The position numbers and the translations under genes were made by a program. The notes beneath the pieces were generated by a model, which saw nothing but the letters and a program-made list of their open reading frames with translations, did not search any database and had not been told where the DNA came from. Shown piece by piece: positions 34,262-42,660 of a stretch of DNA of 64,000 nt (position 1 is its first letter; each line of letters opens with the position of its first letter). The stretch comes from CALMEC01 sp031366605 (lineage in GTDB: Bacteria; Actinomycetota; Thermoleophilia; Miltoncostaeales; Miltoncostaeaceae): contig JANLOO010000016.1 in the NCBI GenBank assembly GCA_031366605.1, positions 1 to 64,000 on the forward strand, read 5' to 3'.

Positions 34262-34750
34262 CTACCAGCCGGTGGTGCCCGGGCCACCCTTGAACGGCCC
34301 GACGATGTCGACCGTGATCCACCCGCCGTAGAACCCACCGGGCTGGGGCGTCACCACCTCGTCATCGACCAGGCATCGGTCCATCGGCCCGGCGTAGAAC
34401 GCAACGTACCCGGCGATCTCCGCAAAGCGCGGGGTCGGGTTTGGATACGCCCAGGCGACGTTGGTGAGCTGACGTTCCCCGACCCGCACCGAGAAGTATT
34501 CGGCACGCCCCTTCCACTCGCAGTCCGATCCGCCCTCGGCGCGGACCAACACGCCGGGACTGATGTCGCCAGGTGGGATGTAGTAGCCGGGTGGATGGCT
34601 GGTCTCGAGGACCCGCCAGGCAGAGGTCGTGTCGACGATGGTTTCGCCACCCACAACGATCCGGATACGACGGCTGGTGGGCTCAAGGGATGGCGGGCGC
34701 GGGTAGTCCCACACCGACTCCTGCCCCGGTCCCGGCCGCTCACGACGCAT
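34262..34750 (-). CDS. DUF427 domain protein, intact
   Basis: This protein of 162 residues belongs to DUF427, a small beta-rich family of unknown function. Typical segments are RIVVGGETIVDTTSAWRVLE, TSHPPGYYIPPGDI, SDCEWKGRAEYFSV and VAWAYPNPTPRFAEIAGYVA. A Gly/Pro/Phe-rich tail follows. Its ATG lies 11 nt inside the upstream small gene, so the two are coupled. A second, broken DUF427 gene is about 4 kb upstream. Confidence 0.85.
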   Translation of the reverse strand: MRRERPGPGQESVWDYPRPPSLEPTSRRIRIVVGGETIVDTTSAWRVLETSHPPGYYIPPGDISPGVLVRAEGGSDCEWKGRAEYFSVRVGERQLTNVAWAYPNPTPRFAEIAGYVAFYAGPMDRCLVDDEVVTPQPGGFYGGWITVDIVGPFKGGPGTTGW

Positions 34751-35039
34751 CCGGCGCCTCCTCGAAACCGGCGAGCAGGAATCTCACGATGCCGTGCACG
34801 CGCTCCAGGTCCCCATCGTCCGCAGCGCGCGCAAGGTCCGCGAACACCTCTGGCGGTCCGGACATCAACGCCTCGGAGCCCGCCGACGCCCACCGGAAGA
34901 GTGCGTAGTGGACGACGTCCTCGACCGGTACACCCACGTTGGCCGCCAGTCGCGTGAACGTCGGCATCGGGTCAGCCGCCAAACTGGCGGCCACGGCGGC
35001 GCGGAAGCGCCCGTCGGGGTCGAACGTCTCGGGGTCCAT
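34740..35039 (-). CDS. Small helical protein of unknown function (about 99 residues)
   Basis: The protein begins MDPETFDPDGRFRAAVAASL and contains TRLAANVGVPVEDVVHYALF, which resembles a helix-turn-helix of an actinobacterial DUF (possibly DUF6027-like, from memory). It ends in a charged helical tail. The ATG at 35039 is used; the longer frame runs into the divergent hemQ promoter. It overlaps the DUF427 gene by 11 nt. Confidence 0.65.
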   Translation of the reverse strand: MDPETFDPDGRFRAAVAASLAADPMPTFTRLAANVGVPVEDVVHYALFRWASAGSEALMSGPPEVFADLARAADDGDLERVHGIVRFLLAGFEEAPDAS

Positions 35040-35069
35040 GGCTGACCCACACGGTATCCTGACGCAACG

Positions 35070-35837
35070 ATGAATGACGGCGAACTGAGACCCTCCGACG
35101 GCTGGGGTGTCATCCACCTGTTCCTGCGCACCGCGCGCGGCGGTGACGCAACCGGCATCCTCGAGGCCATCGCGAGCTTCGTTGCGAGGGACCCGAACCA
35201 GGCGATCGCGTTCTCGGTGGTGGGGGGCCGTGCCGATCTGGGCCTGATGTTGCTCTCACCCGATCTGGACGCCCTCGATCGGACGGTCAAAGCGATCACC
35301 GCCGGGCCGGTCGAATGCCTCGATTCGTTCGTGTCGTTGACCGAGCGCAGCGAATACACGACCACCGAGGACGAGGAGCGCACACGGCTGGAGGCCACCG
35401 GCGAGGCCGATGTCGAGGGAACGCTCGCGACATGGCGCGAGCGTATGGCGCAGTACATGGACGCGCGCCTGCATCCCCGCCTCCCGGCCAAGCGGTTCAT
35501 CTGCTTCTACCCGATGTCCAAGAGCCGCATCCCCGGCGCCAACTGGTTCGACCTGTCGTTCGACGAGCGCAAGCTCCTGATGCGCGGCCACGCCGCCACG
35601 GGACGCACGTACGCGGGACGGATTCTGCAGCTGATCACGGGAGCCACCGGACTGGACGATTGGGAGTGGGGCGTGACGCTCCTGGCCGACGATCCGGTCG
35701 CGGTCAAGGAGATCGTCTACGAGATGCGCTTCGACGCAGCGAGCGCCAAGTACGCCCTCTTCGGCCCCTTCTGGGTAGGCCTGGTCATGGAGCCCGCCGC
35801 CGCGGTCGCGCGCGCCGGGCTTCGGGTCGGGGTGTAG
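35070..35837 (+). CDS. hemQ: HemQ-type coproheme decarboxylase (chlorite dismutase family)
   Basis: This enzyme converts coproheme to haem B using hydrogen peroxide, the last step of the coproporphyrin-dependent pathway in Gram-positive bacteria. Of its 255 residues the C-terminal half is most diagnostic: RFICFYPMSKSRIPGANWFD, LMRGHAATGRTYAGRILQLI with the proximal haem His, GLDDWEWGVTLLADDP and IVYEMRFDAASAKYALFGPF. The distal Arg of true chlorite dismutases is not apparent, which favours HemQ. It diverges from the small helical gene. It supports haem supply for the oxidase and cytochrome genes. Confidence 0.9.
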   Translation: MNDGELRPSDGWGVIHLFLRTARGGDATGILEAIASFVARDPNQAIAFSVVGGRADLGLMLLSPDLDALDRTVKAITAGPVECLDSFVSLTERSEYTTTEDEERTRLEATGEADVEGTLATWRERMAQYMDARLHPRLPAKRFICFYPMSKSRIPGANWFDLSFDERKLLMRGHAATGRTYAGRILQLITGATGLDDWEWGVTLLADDPVAVKEIVYEMRFDAASAKYALFGPFWVGLVMEPAAAVARAGLRVGV

Positions 35838-35884
35838 CGGCATCCGCGTGGGGCGCGCTCATTCCCTCCGACGGGCGTCGGGGA

Positions 35885-36388
35885 TCAGACGAGTGAACGC
35901 TCCAGCGGGATGGCGGAGCCGGTGAAGTCGAGGACCGGGCAGTGGCTGTCGACGGCGTCGGCCAGCTGCTGGTAGCGCTCGGCCGACTCGGGGCCGTCGA
36001 GCTTGACGCGGAGGCGGACCGCCGAGAAGCCGGGACGGATCGTGTCGTCAACGCCGAAGAACCCACGCAGGTCGATGTCACCGTCCGCCTCGACGTGGAC
36101 CGAATCGAGTGCGATGCCGAGCTGTATCGCCCACACGCGGTAGGTGATGGCCTGACAGGTCGTCAGGGCGGCCAGCACCAGCTCGACCGGGTTGGGTCCC
36201 TGGTCGGTCCCGCCGATGCCCTTGGGCTCGTCCACCGTGATGCGGTGCTTGCGGATGTCGACATCCATCTTGAAGCCCTCGGTCAGCTCCACGCCGACCG
36301 TCAGCGTCATCTGCGCCGACTCGGGCGTGCTGAACCGCTCGATGGCTGCGGCGACTCCCGCGGCGGCTTCCTGGACGTGTGTCGTCAC
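35885..36388 (-). CDS. OsmC-family protein
   Basis: This OsmC/Ohr-fold protein of about 167 residues probably reduces organic peroxides. The two redox Cys are seen in LVLAALTTCQAITYRVW and VDSHCPVLDFTG. The N-terminal strand region has MDVDIRKHRITVDEPKGIGG. GAGGGAG precedes the GTG at 36388. The longer upstream frame has no support. It diverges from the alcohol dehydrogenase gene. Confidence 0.85.
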   Translation of the reverse strand: MTTHVQEAAAGVAAAIERFSTPESAQMTLTVGVELTEGFKMDVDIRKHRITVDEPKGIGGTDQGPNPVELVLAALTTCQAITYRVWAIQLGIALDSVHVEADGDIDLRGFFGVDDTIRPGFSAVRLRVKLDGPESAERYQQLADAVDSHCPVLDFTGSAIPLERSLV

Positions 36389-36548
36389 CGTGACTCCCTC
36401 GTTGGCTGAATGCCGAAAATCTACGCCGGGAATCCGCCAATACAAGTCCGGGACATTCGCGCACGTCCGGGATGCGCACGACCCGGTCGGTGCGCACGAG
36501 CCGGGCGTATGCTGACCGTTCGTTCTCAGACCGCATCCGGAGGTGCAG

Positions 36549-37634
36549 ATGCAAGGCGTGACCTTCCAAGGAACCGGCGACATCCGCGTCAGCGACGTTC
36601 CAGAGCCGACCATCCTCGCCCCGACTGACGCCATCGTGCGTGTCACGCTCGCGGCGATCTGCGGCTCGGACCTGCATATCTACAACGCGGGCGCCGCATT
36701 CGGTTTTGACGAAGGGCAACGCCTGGGTCACGAGTTCATCGGGACGATCGAGGCTGTCGGCTCCGAGGTGACGGGGTTCAAGCCCGGCGATCGCGTGCTC
36801 TCGTCGTGCAGCGTCGCCGACGGATCGTGCACGTATTGCCAGGAGGACCTGTCGTCCTCATGCCAGAGTTGGTCGCTCTTCGGTTGGGCCGGCCGCGTAT
36901 GGCAACACGGAGGTGACCCGCAGGGCGGACAGTCCGAGTACATCCGGGTCCCGCTGGCAGACGGCACGCTCCAGGCGATGCCCGAGGCGCTCGCCGGCCC
37001 CGAGCACGAGATGACACTGCTGCCGCTGGTCGACGTCATGTCCACCGGTTGGCACGGCCTGACCCGCGCGGGCGCGAAGGCCGGCCACAACGTCGTCGTC
37101 ATCGGCGACGGCGCGGTCGGGCTCTCGGCCGTACATGGTGCAGCCGCGATGGGTGCCGAGAACATCATCTGCACCGGCCACCACCCCGACCGCCTGGCCC
37201 TGGCGACCACGCTCGGCGCCACCGAGGTCATCCCGTCACGTGACAACGACGAGATCAAGGCCCGCGTGTACGAGTTGACCAACGGCGAGGGCGCCCACGT
37301 CGTCGTGGACTCGATCTCGAGCACCGACTCGATGGCGACCGCCCACGCGACTGTGCGCGCCGGAGGATCGATCGCGTGCCTGGGCATGGACCACTTCATG
37401 GGCAAGACCCCAGAGGTCAACTGGTTCGACCAGTTCCTGCGCAACATCACGATCACCGGCGGGCTGGTGCCGGGCAAGACCTACATCCCGCGCCTGCTCG
37501 AGCTGGTCGCGGCCGGCAAGATGGACCCGAGCCCGATGCTGACCCATCGACTGCCCCTGGCAGAGGGCGCCGAGGGCTACAAGATGATGGCCGAGCGACG
37601 CGAGGGCGTGGTCAAGGTCGCGCTCGCCCCGTAG
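36549..37634 (+). CDS. Zinc-dependent alcohol dehydrogenase
   Basis: This medium-chain dehydrogenase of about 361 residues uses NAD(P). Catalytic zinc ligands are Cys in AAICGSDLHIY and His-Glu in RLGHEFIGTIEAVG. The structural-zinc lobe keeps Cys residues in VLSSCSVADGSCTYCQEDL. The coenzyme fold has VVIGDGAVGLSAVHGAAAMG. GGAGG lies 6 nt before the ATG. The substrate is unknown; the lobe sequence resembles enzymes acting on small alcohols or aldehydes. Its stop is 22 bp from the pyrophosphorylase gene. Confidence 0.88.
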   Translation: MQGVTFQGTGDIRVSDVPEPTILAPTDAIVRVTLAAICGSDLHIYNAGAAFGFDEGQRLGHEFIGTIEAVGSEVTGFKPGDRVLSSCSVADGSCTYCQEDLSSSCQSWSLFGWAGRVWQHGGDPQGGQSEYIRVPLADGTLQAMPEALAGPEHEMTLLPLVDVMSTGWHGLTRAGAKAGHNVVVIGDGAVGLSAVHGAAAMGAENIICTGHHPDRLALATTLGATEVIPSRDNDEIKARVYELTNGEGAHVVVDSISSTDSMATAHATVRAGGSIACLGMDHFMGKTPEVNWFDQFLRNITITGGLVPGKTYIPRLLELVAAGKMDPSPMLTHRLPLAEGAEGYKMMAERREGVVKVALAP

Positions 37635-37656
37635 CGCACTCGACAGGCACGCTGCA

Positions 37657-39093
37657 ATGGACACACTCGAACAACGTCTCAAGGACACCTGGCAGGAACA
37701 CCTCATCGATGTCCTCGGGCGCCTGGATGGCGAGCCGCGAGCCCGGTTGGAGGCGCAGCTCAACGACATCGACCTGATGCTCGTCCGCCGCTTGATCCGG
37801 CAGCTCGTCCAGAGCGACAAACAGCTTCCGTACGCGACGATCGAACCACCCGATGTGGTCGGGCTGCCACGGTCGGACGGCGACGTCGCGCGCGACCGGC
37901 ACGCGCTGCGCGCCGGACGAGAACTTCTGGCCGAGAGCCGGGTGGCAGCGGTGCTCGTCGCAGGCGGGCAAGGTACGCGTCTGGGGTTCGACGGCCCAAA
38001 GGGCGACTTTCCGTTCGCACCGATCACCGGGCGGACCCTGTTCGCCCATCACGCCGCCAAGATCGCCGCGGTGCGACATCGCTACGGCTGCGAACTGCCC
38101 TGGTACATCATGACCTCGCCTCAGAACGACGCGGCGACACGGGCGCTGTTCGCCCACAACGACTGGTTTGATCTGCCGCAAGACTCGGTACACCTGTTTG
38201 TGCAGGGCACCATGCCCGCAGTCGACCGCGAGACCGGCCGCATTCTGCTGGCGGCCCCCGACCGCGTGGCCCTGTCGCCGGATGGCCACGGTGGCCTCTT
38301 TTCGGCCCTGCGCCGACACGGTTTGCTCGAGGACATGCGGGATCGGGGCGTCACCACGATGTTCACGTTCCAGGTGGACAATCCCCTGGCACGCGTCGCG
38401 CGACCGGAGTTCCTGGGCCACCACGCAAGTGGGCGTGCCGAGATGTCCAGCATCGTCGTGCGCAAACGCGACCCGGCGGAGCGTGTTGGCATCGTGGCTC
38501 GGTCACAGGGCAAGACCGTGCTGGTCGAGTACAGCGATCTGCCGGACGAACTCGCTCAGGCCAAAGACGCCAACGGGGATCTGCGGTTCTGGGCCGGGTC
38601 CATCGCCGAGCATGCCATCGAGCTGACCCTGGCAGAGCGGGTGACCGAGGACGGTGCGACGCTGCCGTTTCGCCGTGCCATCAAGCGTGTCCCGCACGTC
38701 GACACCGAGGGACGCCAGATCACACCGGACACTCCCAACAGCGTCAAGTTCGAATCATTCATCTTCGACGCCCTCCCAATCGCCCGCTGCGTGATCTCGG
38801 TCGAGGTCGTGCGCGAGCACGAGTTCTCACCGATCAAGAACGCTGACGGCGAGGACTCACCCGCAACTGCGCGCCGGGACCTCAACCGCGAGTACGCGCG
38901 GTGGCTGGAGCAGGCGGGTGCAACGGTTCCGCGCGACGCCGACGGCGAACCGAGCGTCGACATCGAAGTGGACCCGCGCTACGCGCTGGATGCCGAGGAG
39001 CTGGCTGAGCGCATCCCGACCGGGCTTCGCATCGACGGCCCGTTGGTGCTCGACGCCGAGAGCGGAAAGGGCGGACGGACGGCACCCGCGTAG
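37657..39093 (+). CDS. UAP1-like UDP-sugar pyrophosphorylase
   Basis: This nucleotidyltransferase of 478 residues is of the eukaryote-like UDPGP/UAP1 type, making UDP-N-acetylhexosamine or UDP-glucose from UTP and the sugar 1-phosphate. The nucleotide-binding motif is VLVAGGQGTRLGFDGPKGDF. Other family marks are SPDGHGGLFSALRRHG, TFQVDNPLARVARPEFLG, VKFESFIFDALPIA and EHEFSPIKNADGEDSP. Bacteria normally use GlmU for UDP-GlcNAc, so this may be a second route or serve a different sugar. The last 115 bp overlap the convergent NlpC/P60 gene. Confidence 0.85.
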   Translation: MDTLEQRLKDTWQEHLIDVLGRLDGEPRARLEAQLNDIDLMLVRRLIRQLVQSDKQLPYATIEPPDVVGLPRSDGDVARDRHALRAGRELLAESRVAAVLVAGGQGTRLGFDGPKGDFPFAPITGRTLFAHHAAKIAAVRHRYGCELPWYIMTSPQNDAATRALFAHNDWFDLPQDSVHLFVQGTMPAVDRETGRILLAAPDRVALSPDGHGGLFSALRRHGLLEDMRDRGVTTMFTFQVDNPLARVARPEFLGHHASGRAEMSSIVVRKRDPAERVGIVARSQGKTVLVEYSDLPDELAQAKDANGDLRFWAGSIAEHAIELTLAERVTEDGATLPFRRAIKRVPHVDTEGRQITPDTPNSVKFESFIFDALPIARCVISVEVVREHEFSPIKNADGEDSPATARRDLNREYARWLEQAGATVPRDADGEPSVDIEVDPRYALDAEELAERIPTGLRIDGPLVLDAESGKGGRTAPA

Positions 39094-39608
39094 CGCTGCG
39101 AGTACCAGCGTTCGGAGAGCTTTGAGATCCGCACGTGGTCGCCGGTGTGGGTGGCGTGAATGAATCGACCTTTGCCGACGTAGATCCCCATGTGGCCGAG
39201 GGCGTCAAAAAAGACGAGGTCCCCGGGCTTCAGATGGCGACGCCCGACCTTGCGGTACGCGGCGTACTGGGCACGGGTGTAGTGCGCCATCCGAACACCG
39301 AACTTGCCGTAGACGAAGCTGGTCAGGCCGGAACAATCGAATCCACCGGGACTCGCGCCACCCCAATGGTAGGGCGTTCCGATGAACCGCTTGGCGTACG
39401 TGACGAGGGCGGCACGCTCTGACGGCGCGGCTTTTGCGGCGATGGGACCTGATTCGACGACGCGAGCGTTGAGCGTAGGTGTCGCAACGGCGCAGAGTGC
39501 AGCGGCGGCGAACAGGGCATGCGGGTATTTGGCCGCGGGAGTGCGGCCCAGACCGGGGACTCGGATGCAAACCTCCTGATCGGGGACAGGAATCGGGGCG
39601 CGTTCCAT
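38979..39608 (-). CDS. Exported NlpC/P60 cell-wall hydrolase
   Basis: This is a cysteine peptidase that cuts peptidoglycan stem peptides. An N-terminal signal (ALFAAAALCAVATPTLNA) follows a 30-residue leader. The catalytic triad lies in GGFDCSGLTSFVYGKFG (Cys), FFDALGHMGIYVG (His) and GRFIHATHTGDHV. The C-terminal 30 residues (Ser/Pro-rich) are encoded opposite the end of the pyrophosphorylase gene and look like a low-complexity read-through tail. About 250 bp separate it from ispH upstream; I see no riboswitch there that I can verify. Confidence 0.87.
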   Translation of the reverse strand: MERAPIPVPDQEVCIRVPGLGRTPAAKYPHALFAAAALCAVATPTLNARVVESGPIAAKAAPSERAALVTYAKRFIGTPYHWGGASPGGFDCSGLTSFVYGKFGVRMAHYTRAQYAAYRKVGRRHLKPGDLVFFDALGHMGIYVGKGRFIHATHTGDHVRISKLSERWYSQRYAGAVRPPFPLSASSTNGPSMRSPVGMRSASSSASSA

Positions 39609-39860
39609 CCGCGCACCCCATCGATATCGGCCACGCTAGCCCTGGCCGCAAGAGTGCCTCAAGGACATTCGTCACCCTCAAGGCCCATCGAATCAGCAGT
39701 GCACAACACCTGCGACAGCAACGGAATCCGGTACCCTCACCGCGGTCCGACCCACTCGTGGCGCGGGGGGACATATGTCCCTGCGACCGATGTCGCCGCG
39801 GAACCATACGCCGCCCTCAGCACGGCACTTGATCGGCCTCTGAGCCATCCTCGGGGCGGC

Positions 39861-40796
39861 TTACCGGGTGCGTAGCTCGTTCGGGAGTGCGAACACAACG
39901 CCCTCGGAGCTGGGGTTTTCTTCGCCGCCGCGCTGCCAGCCGCGCTCGGAGAGCCACGCTGCGACGCCTTGCACGAGTTCCTCGGGCGCTGATGCTCCCG
40001 CGGTCAGCGCGACGCGGGCGTGACCGTCGAGCCACTCGGGCCGCAGGTCGATCTGGGAGTCGATCAAGTAGGCGTCGGCACCACCGGCCTGCGCCACGTC
40101 GACCAAGCGCTGGGAGTTGGACGAATTCTGCGAGCCGACGACGAGCACGAGATCCGCGCGATCATCGACGACGGCCGCCTTGACGGCGTCCTGACGGTTC
40201 TGCGTGGCGTAACAGATGTCGCTGGACGCCGGCGCCTGCAGGGCCGGGAAGCGGCGGCGAAGCACCTCGACGATTGCGGCGGTGTCATCGAGCGACAGCG
40301 TGGTCTGAGTGGTCAACGCGACGTTCTCGGGATCGGGCACCCGGACCGTCTCAGCTTGTGCGACATCCTCGACGACGATGACCCGCTCGGGTGCCTCACC
40401 GCGCGTCCCGATGACCTCGTCGTGTTCGGGATGGCCGACGAGCAGGACGGTGGCCCCGCGACCTGCGTAACGACGGACCTCGGCGTGCACCTTGCTGACC
40501 AACGGACACGTCGCGTCGATGACCTGCAACCCGCGCTGTCGGCACCGCTCGTAGACCTCGGGGGCGCTCCCATGCGCCGACAGGATGATCCGGGCGCCCT
40601 CCGGCACATCCTCGGGTTGGTCGACGAAGACCGCACCTTTCGCGGCGAGGGTCGCGACGACATGCTTGTTGTGGACGATTTCGCCACGCACATAGATCGG
40701 CGCACCGTGCTCATCAATCGCCCGCTCGACCGTCTCGATGGCACGGTCGACCCCGGCGCAATAGCCGCGCGGAGCAATGAGGGTGACTTCGTTCAC
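39861..40796 (-). CDS. ispH: 4-hydroxy-3-methylbut-2-enyl diphosphate reductase
   Basis: IspH is the last enzyme of the MEP pathway, making IPP and DMAPP. It has about 311 residues and a 3Fe-4S/4Fe-4S cluster. The three Cys ligands are in APRGYCAGVDRAI, IDATCPLVSKVH and SSDICYATQNRQDAV. Active-site stretches EIVHNKHVV, ILSAHGSAPEV and VGSQNSSNSQRL are intact. The GTG at 40796 is preferred because a TACGAT box ends 6 nt before it. dxs, also of this pathway, is at the right edge of the window. Confidence 0.94.
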   Translation of the reverse strand: MNEVTLIAPRGYCAGVDRAIETVERAIDEHGAPIYVRGEIVHNKHVVATLAAKGAVFVDQPEDVPEGARIILSAHGSAPEVYERCRQRGLQVIDATCPLVSKVHAEVRRYAGRGATVLLVGHPEHDEVIGTRGEAPERVIVVEDVAQAETVRVPDPENVALTTQTTLSLDDTAAIVEVLRRRFPALQAPASSDICYATQNRQDAVKAAVVDDRADLVLVVGSQNSSNSQRLVDVAQAGGADAYLIDSQIDLRPEWLDGHARVALTAGASAPEELVQGVAAWLSERGWQRGGEENPSSEGVVFALPNELRTR

Positions 40797-40802
40797 CCCC
40801 GC

Positions 40803-40808
40803 ATCGTA
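40803..40808 (-). promoter_or_regulatory. Candidate -10 box (TACGAT) for ispH, leaderless type
   Basis: TACGAT on the minus strand ends 6 nt before the GTG of ispH. It is back to back with a similar box for the VOC gene. Confidence 0.4.
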
Positions 40809-40834
40809 GCCGAGCCGACGCGCACGGCCTCCCG

Positions 40835-40840
40835 TACCAT
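40835..40840 (+). promoter_or_regulatory. Candidate -10 box (TACCAT), leaderless type
   Basis: TACCAT ends 6 nt before the ATG of the VOC gene, which has no ribosome site. Confidence 0.4.
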
Positions 40841-40846
40841 CTCGCC

Positions 40847-41212
40847 ATGGGTGCCGTCCGCCTCCAGCACGCGTCCGTGCAAGTTCCCGATGAGCTCTTT
40901 GCGACGTGCTGTGACTTCTACGCCCACGTGATCGGGATGGAACGAATCCCGAACCTTGCGGGTCGGGCGTGGTTTCGTTTCGGAGATGGCGATCACATCC
41001 ACCTCTTGGATGGGCCGGCCGCCGCGGACTCCCTGGCGCATCTGGCGCTCCAGGTGGACGCTCTCGCCGCGACACTCGACAGGTGCCGGGTGTTCGGCGC
41101 CGAGCCGTTCGAGGCCGACCGCATCTGGGGTGCGGAGCGGTGGTTCGTCCGCGACCCCGCCGGCAACATGATCGAGCTGTTCGCGGTGCCTCCGCCCGAC
41201 CCGCCGAGGTGA
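40847..41212 (+). CDS. VOC-family (glyoxalase-like) protein
   Basis: This protein of 121 residues has one vicinal-oxygen-chelate domain made of two beta-alpha-beta3 units. It shows LQHASVQVPDELFATCCDFY, FGDGDHIHLLD, LAHLALQVD and FVRDPAGNMIELFAVP, with metal-ligand candidates His8, His51 or His53, His66 and Glu112. The substrate is unknown. Its stop overlaps the IMPase start (GTGA), so both are made from one message. Confidence 0.85.
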   Translation: MGAVRLQHASVQVPDELFATCCDFYAHVIGMERIPNLAGRAWFRFGDGDHIHLLDGPAAADSLAHLALQVDALAATLDRCRVFGAEPFEADRIWGAERWFVRDPAGNMIELFAVPPPDPPR

Positions 41213-41982
41213 GCGACCTCGCGACGCTGCTCGACCTGGCACGCCGCGCTGCCCGAGCCGCGGGGGAGCTGCTTCAGGAGCGCTTCGGGGGTCCACAGTC
41301 CGGTCTGGACAGCAAGTCGAGCCGCACGGACCTGGTCAGCGACGCCGACCGGGATGCCGAGGCCCTGTTGGTCGGGATGCTGCGCGCCGAGCGCCCCGAC
41401 GACGGGTTGCTCGCCGAGGAAGGCAGCACGGCGGACGGCACCACCGGGGTTCGGTGGATCGTCGACCCACTCGACGGGACGATCAACTACCTGTGGGGGA
41501 TCCCGCACTGGTCGGTCAGCATCGCGGCCACAGACGATGTCGGCGACCTGGTCGCAGCGGTGTTCGATCCATGCCGCGACGAGATGTTCACAGCATCCCG
41601 TGGCGGTGGCGCCTGGCTTGGCGACGCCCGTCTGCGCCTGACGCCAAGCGACGACCTGGCCGAGGCCCTGGTCGGCACCGGTTTCGCATACGTCGCCGAG
41701 GAGCGGATGCGACAGGCCGAGACGTTACGGCGGTTCCTGCCCCACGTCCGTGACGTGCGGCGGTTCGGCTCGGCAGCGATCGATCTGGCGTGGGTCGCCG
41801 CTGGACGCCTCGATGCGTTCTACGAGACCGGGCTGTCACCGTGGGATTGGGCGGGCGGCAGCGCGCTGATCCGCGAGGCCGGCGGAACCGCCACCACGCT
41901 CACGACCGCGAACAGGCCCGATGGGTTCCTGGCAGCCCGCCCGGGGCTCGCGTCGCACCTGCTCCGCCTGATCGACGATTGA
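41209..41982 (+). CDS. Inositol monophosphatase family protein
   Basis: This magnesium-dependent sugar phosphatase of about 257 residues has all metal motifs: GLLAEEGST, WIVDPLDGTINYLWG and SPWDWAGGSALIREAGG. It may act on inositol phosphate, histidinol phosphate or a related sugar phosphate. The GTG at 41209 overlaps the VOC stop. No frame damage is seen. Confidence 0.9.
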   Translation: MSDLATLLDLARRAARAAGELLQERFGGPQSGLDSKSSRTDLVSDADRDAEALLVGMLRAERPDDGLLAEEGSTADGTTGVRWIVDPLDGTINYLWGIPHWSVSIAATDDVGDLVAAVFDPCRDEMFTASRGGGAWLGDARLRLTPSDDLAEALVGTGFAYVAEERMRQAETLRRFLPHVRDVRRFGSAAIDLAWVAAGRLDAFYETGLSPWDWAGGSALIREAGGTATTLTTANRPDGFLAARPGLASHLLRLIDD

Positions 41983-41998
41983 CGACGTTCATTCCGCG

Positions 41999-42208
41999 TC
42001 AGCCTTCCAGACCGCCTCGCAGAAGCTCGGTGAGTCGATCAACGCGGTTCTGCAGGTCGTCGGGCAACCCGTCGTCGCTCCAAGACCGGTACGCCTGGCC
42101 GAGGCCGGCCATGAACGTGGTGGCGATCAGGGCCCGCGCAGTGATACCCACTGGGCTTTGTGTTCGACATCGCAGCAGGCCTGGTCCTGACCGCGCTGGG
42201 GTTCCCAT
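41999..42208 (-). pseudogene. TetR-type regulator, C-terminal remnant
   Basis: About 45 codons at the end of this frame (ALIATTFMAGLGQAYRSW, then DDLQNRVDRLTELLRGGLEG) look like the last helices of a TetR regulator's ligand domain. The DNA-binding N-terminus is missing, and the residues before it show no family likeness. The sequence is probably what is left of a deleted regulator. Confidence 0.4.
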
Positions 42209-42246
42209 ACGCTCGCCGGCACGAGGCGCGGATCGCCTCCGGCCGC

Positions 42247-42660
42247 TCAGACCGCCGGCGTCGTCTCGACGAGCCGAAAGCGCGCGGTGCGCTCGTCGGT
42301 GCCGAACGTGAAGCGCAGGACCACGTCCATGGGCTCCGGCACGATCACCTCGACCGGCGCGGCGAACATGGTGACCGTGTCACCGCTCCGCTGACCGGGC
42401 GCGCGACCGGCCTCGAGTTGGCCTTCGAGGCTCCAGCAGTCAAGGGGTTCGGCGTCGAGGGTCTCCAACCGTCCGCCCAACTCGATGCTGGTGTTGGTGT
42501 GCGTCCACGGGATGCGCAAGGCGGCAGCCACGAAGAACCGGTGGGACTGGCCGAACTGCGCGAGCTGCACTGCAGTGAACCCGCCACCCATCAGATAGAG
42601 CTTGCCGTTGACCACCTCGGCGAAGTCGGCCAGCAGCAGGCTGTCGATCGTCGGTTCCAT
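42247..42660 (-). CDS. DUF6941-like protein
   Basis: This protein of about 137 residues begins MEPTIDSLLLADFAEVVNGK and LYLMGGGFTAVQL, a pattern I associate with the actinobacterial DUF6941 family of unknown function. The remainder is beta-rich (HRFFVAAALRIPWTH, VDVVLRF-like strands). The start is the ATG at 42660, which overlaps the metY stop as TGATG. No catalytic motif or membrane segment is evident. Confidence 0.7.
   Translation of the reverse strand: MEPTIDSLLLADFAEVVNGKLYLMGGGFTAVQLAQFGQSHRFFVAAALRIPWTHTNTSIELGGRLETLDAEPLDCWSLEGQLEAGRAPGQRSGDTVTMFAAPVEVIVPEPMDVVLRFTFGTDERTARFRLVETTPAV

Noticed and set aside
39609..39860. Possible cyclic di-AMP (ydaO) riboswitch upstream of the NlpC/P60 gene
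   Set aside because: Such riboswitches often precede this gene family in actinobacteria, but I could not find the conserved core by eye. An Infernal search with RF00379 would decide.
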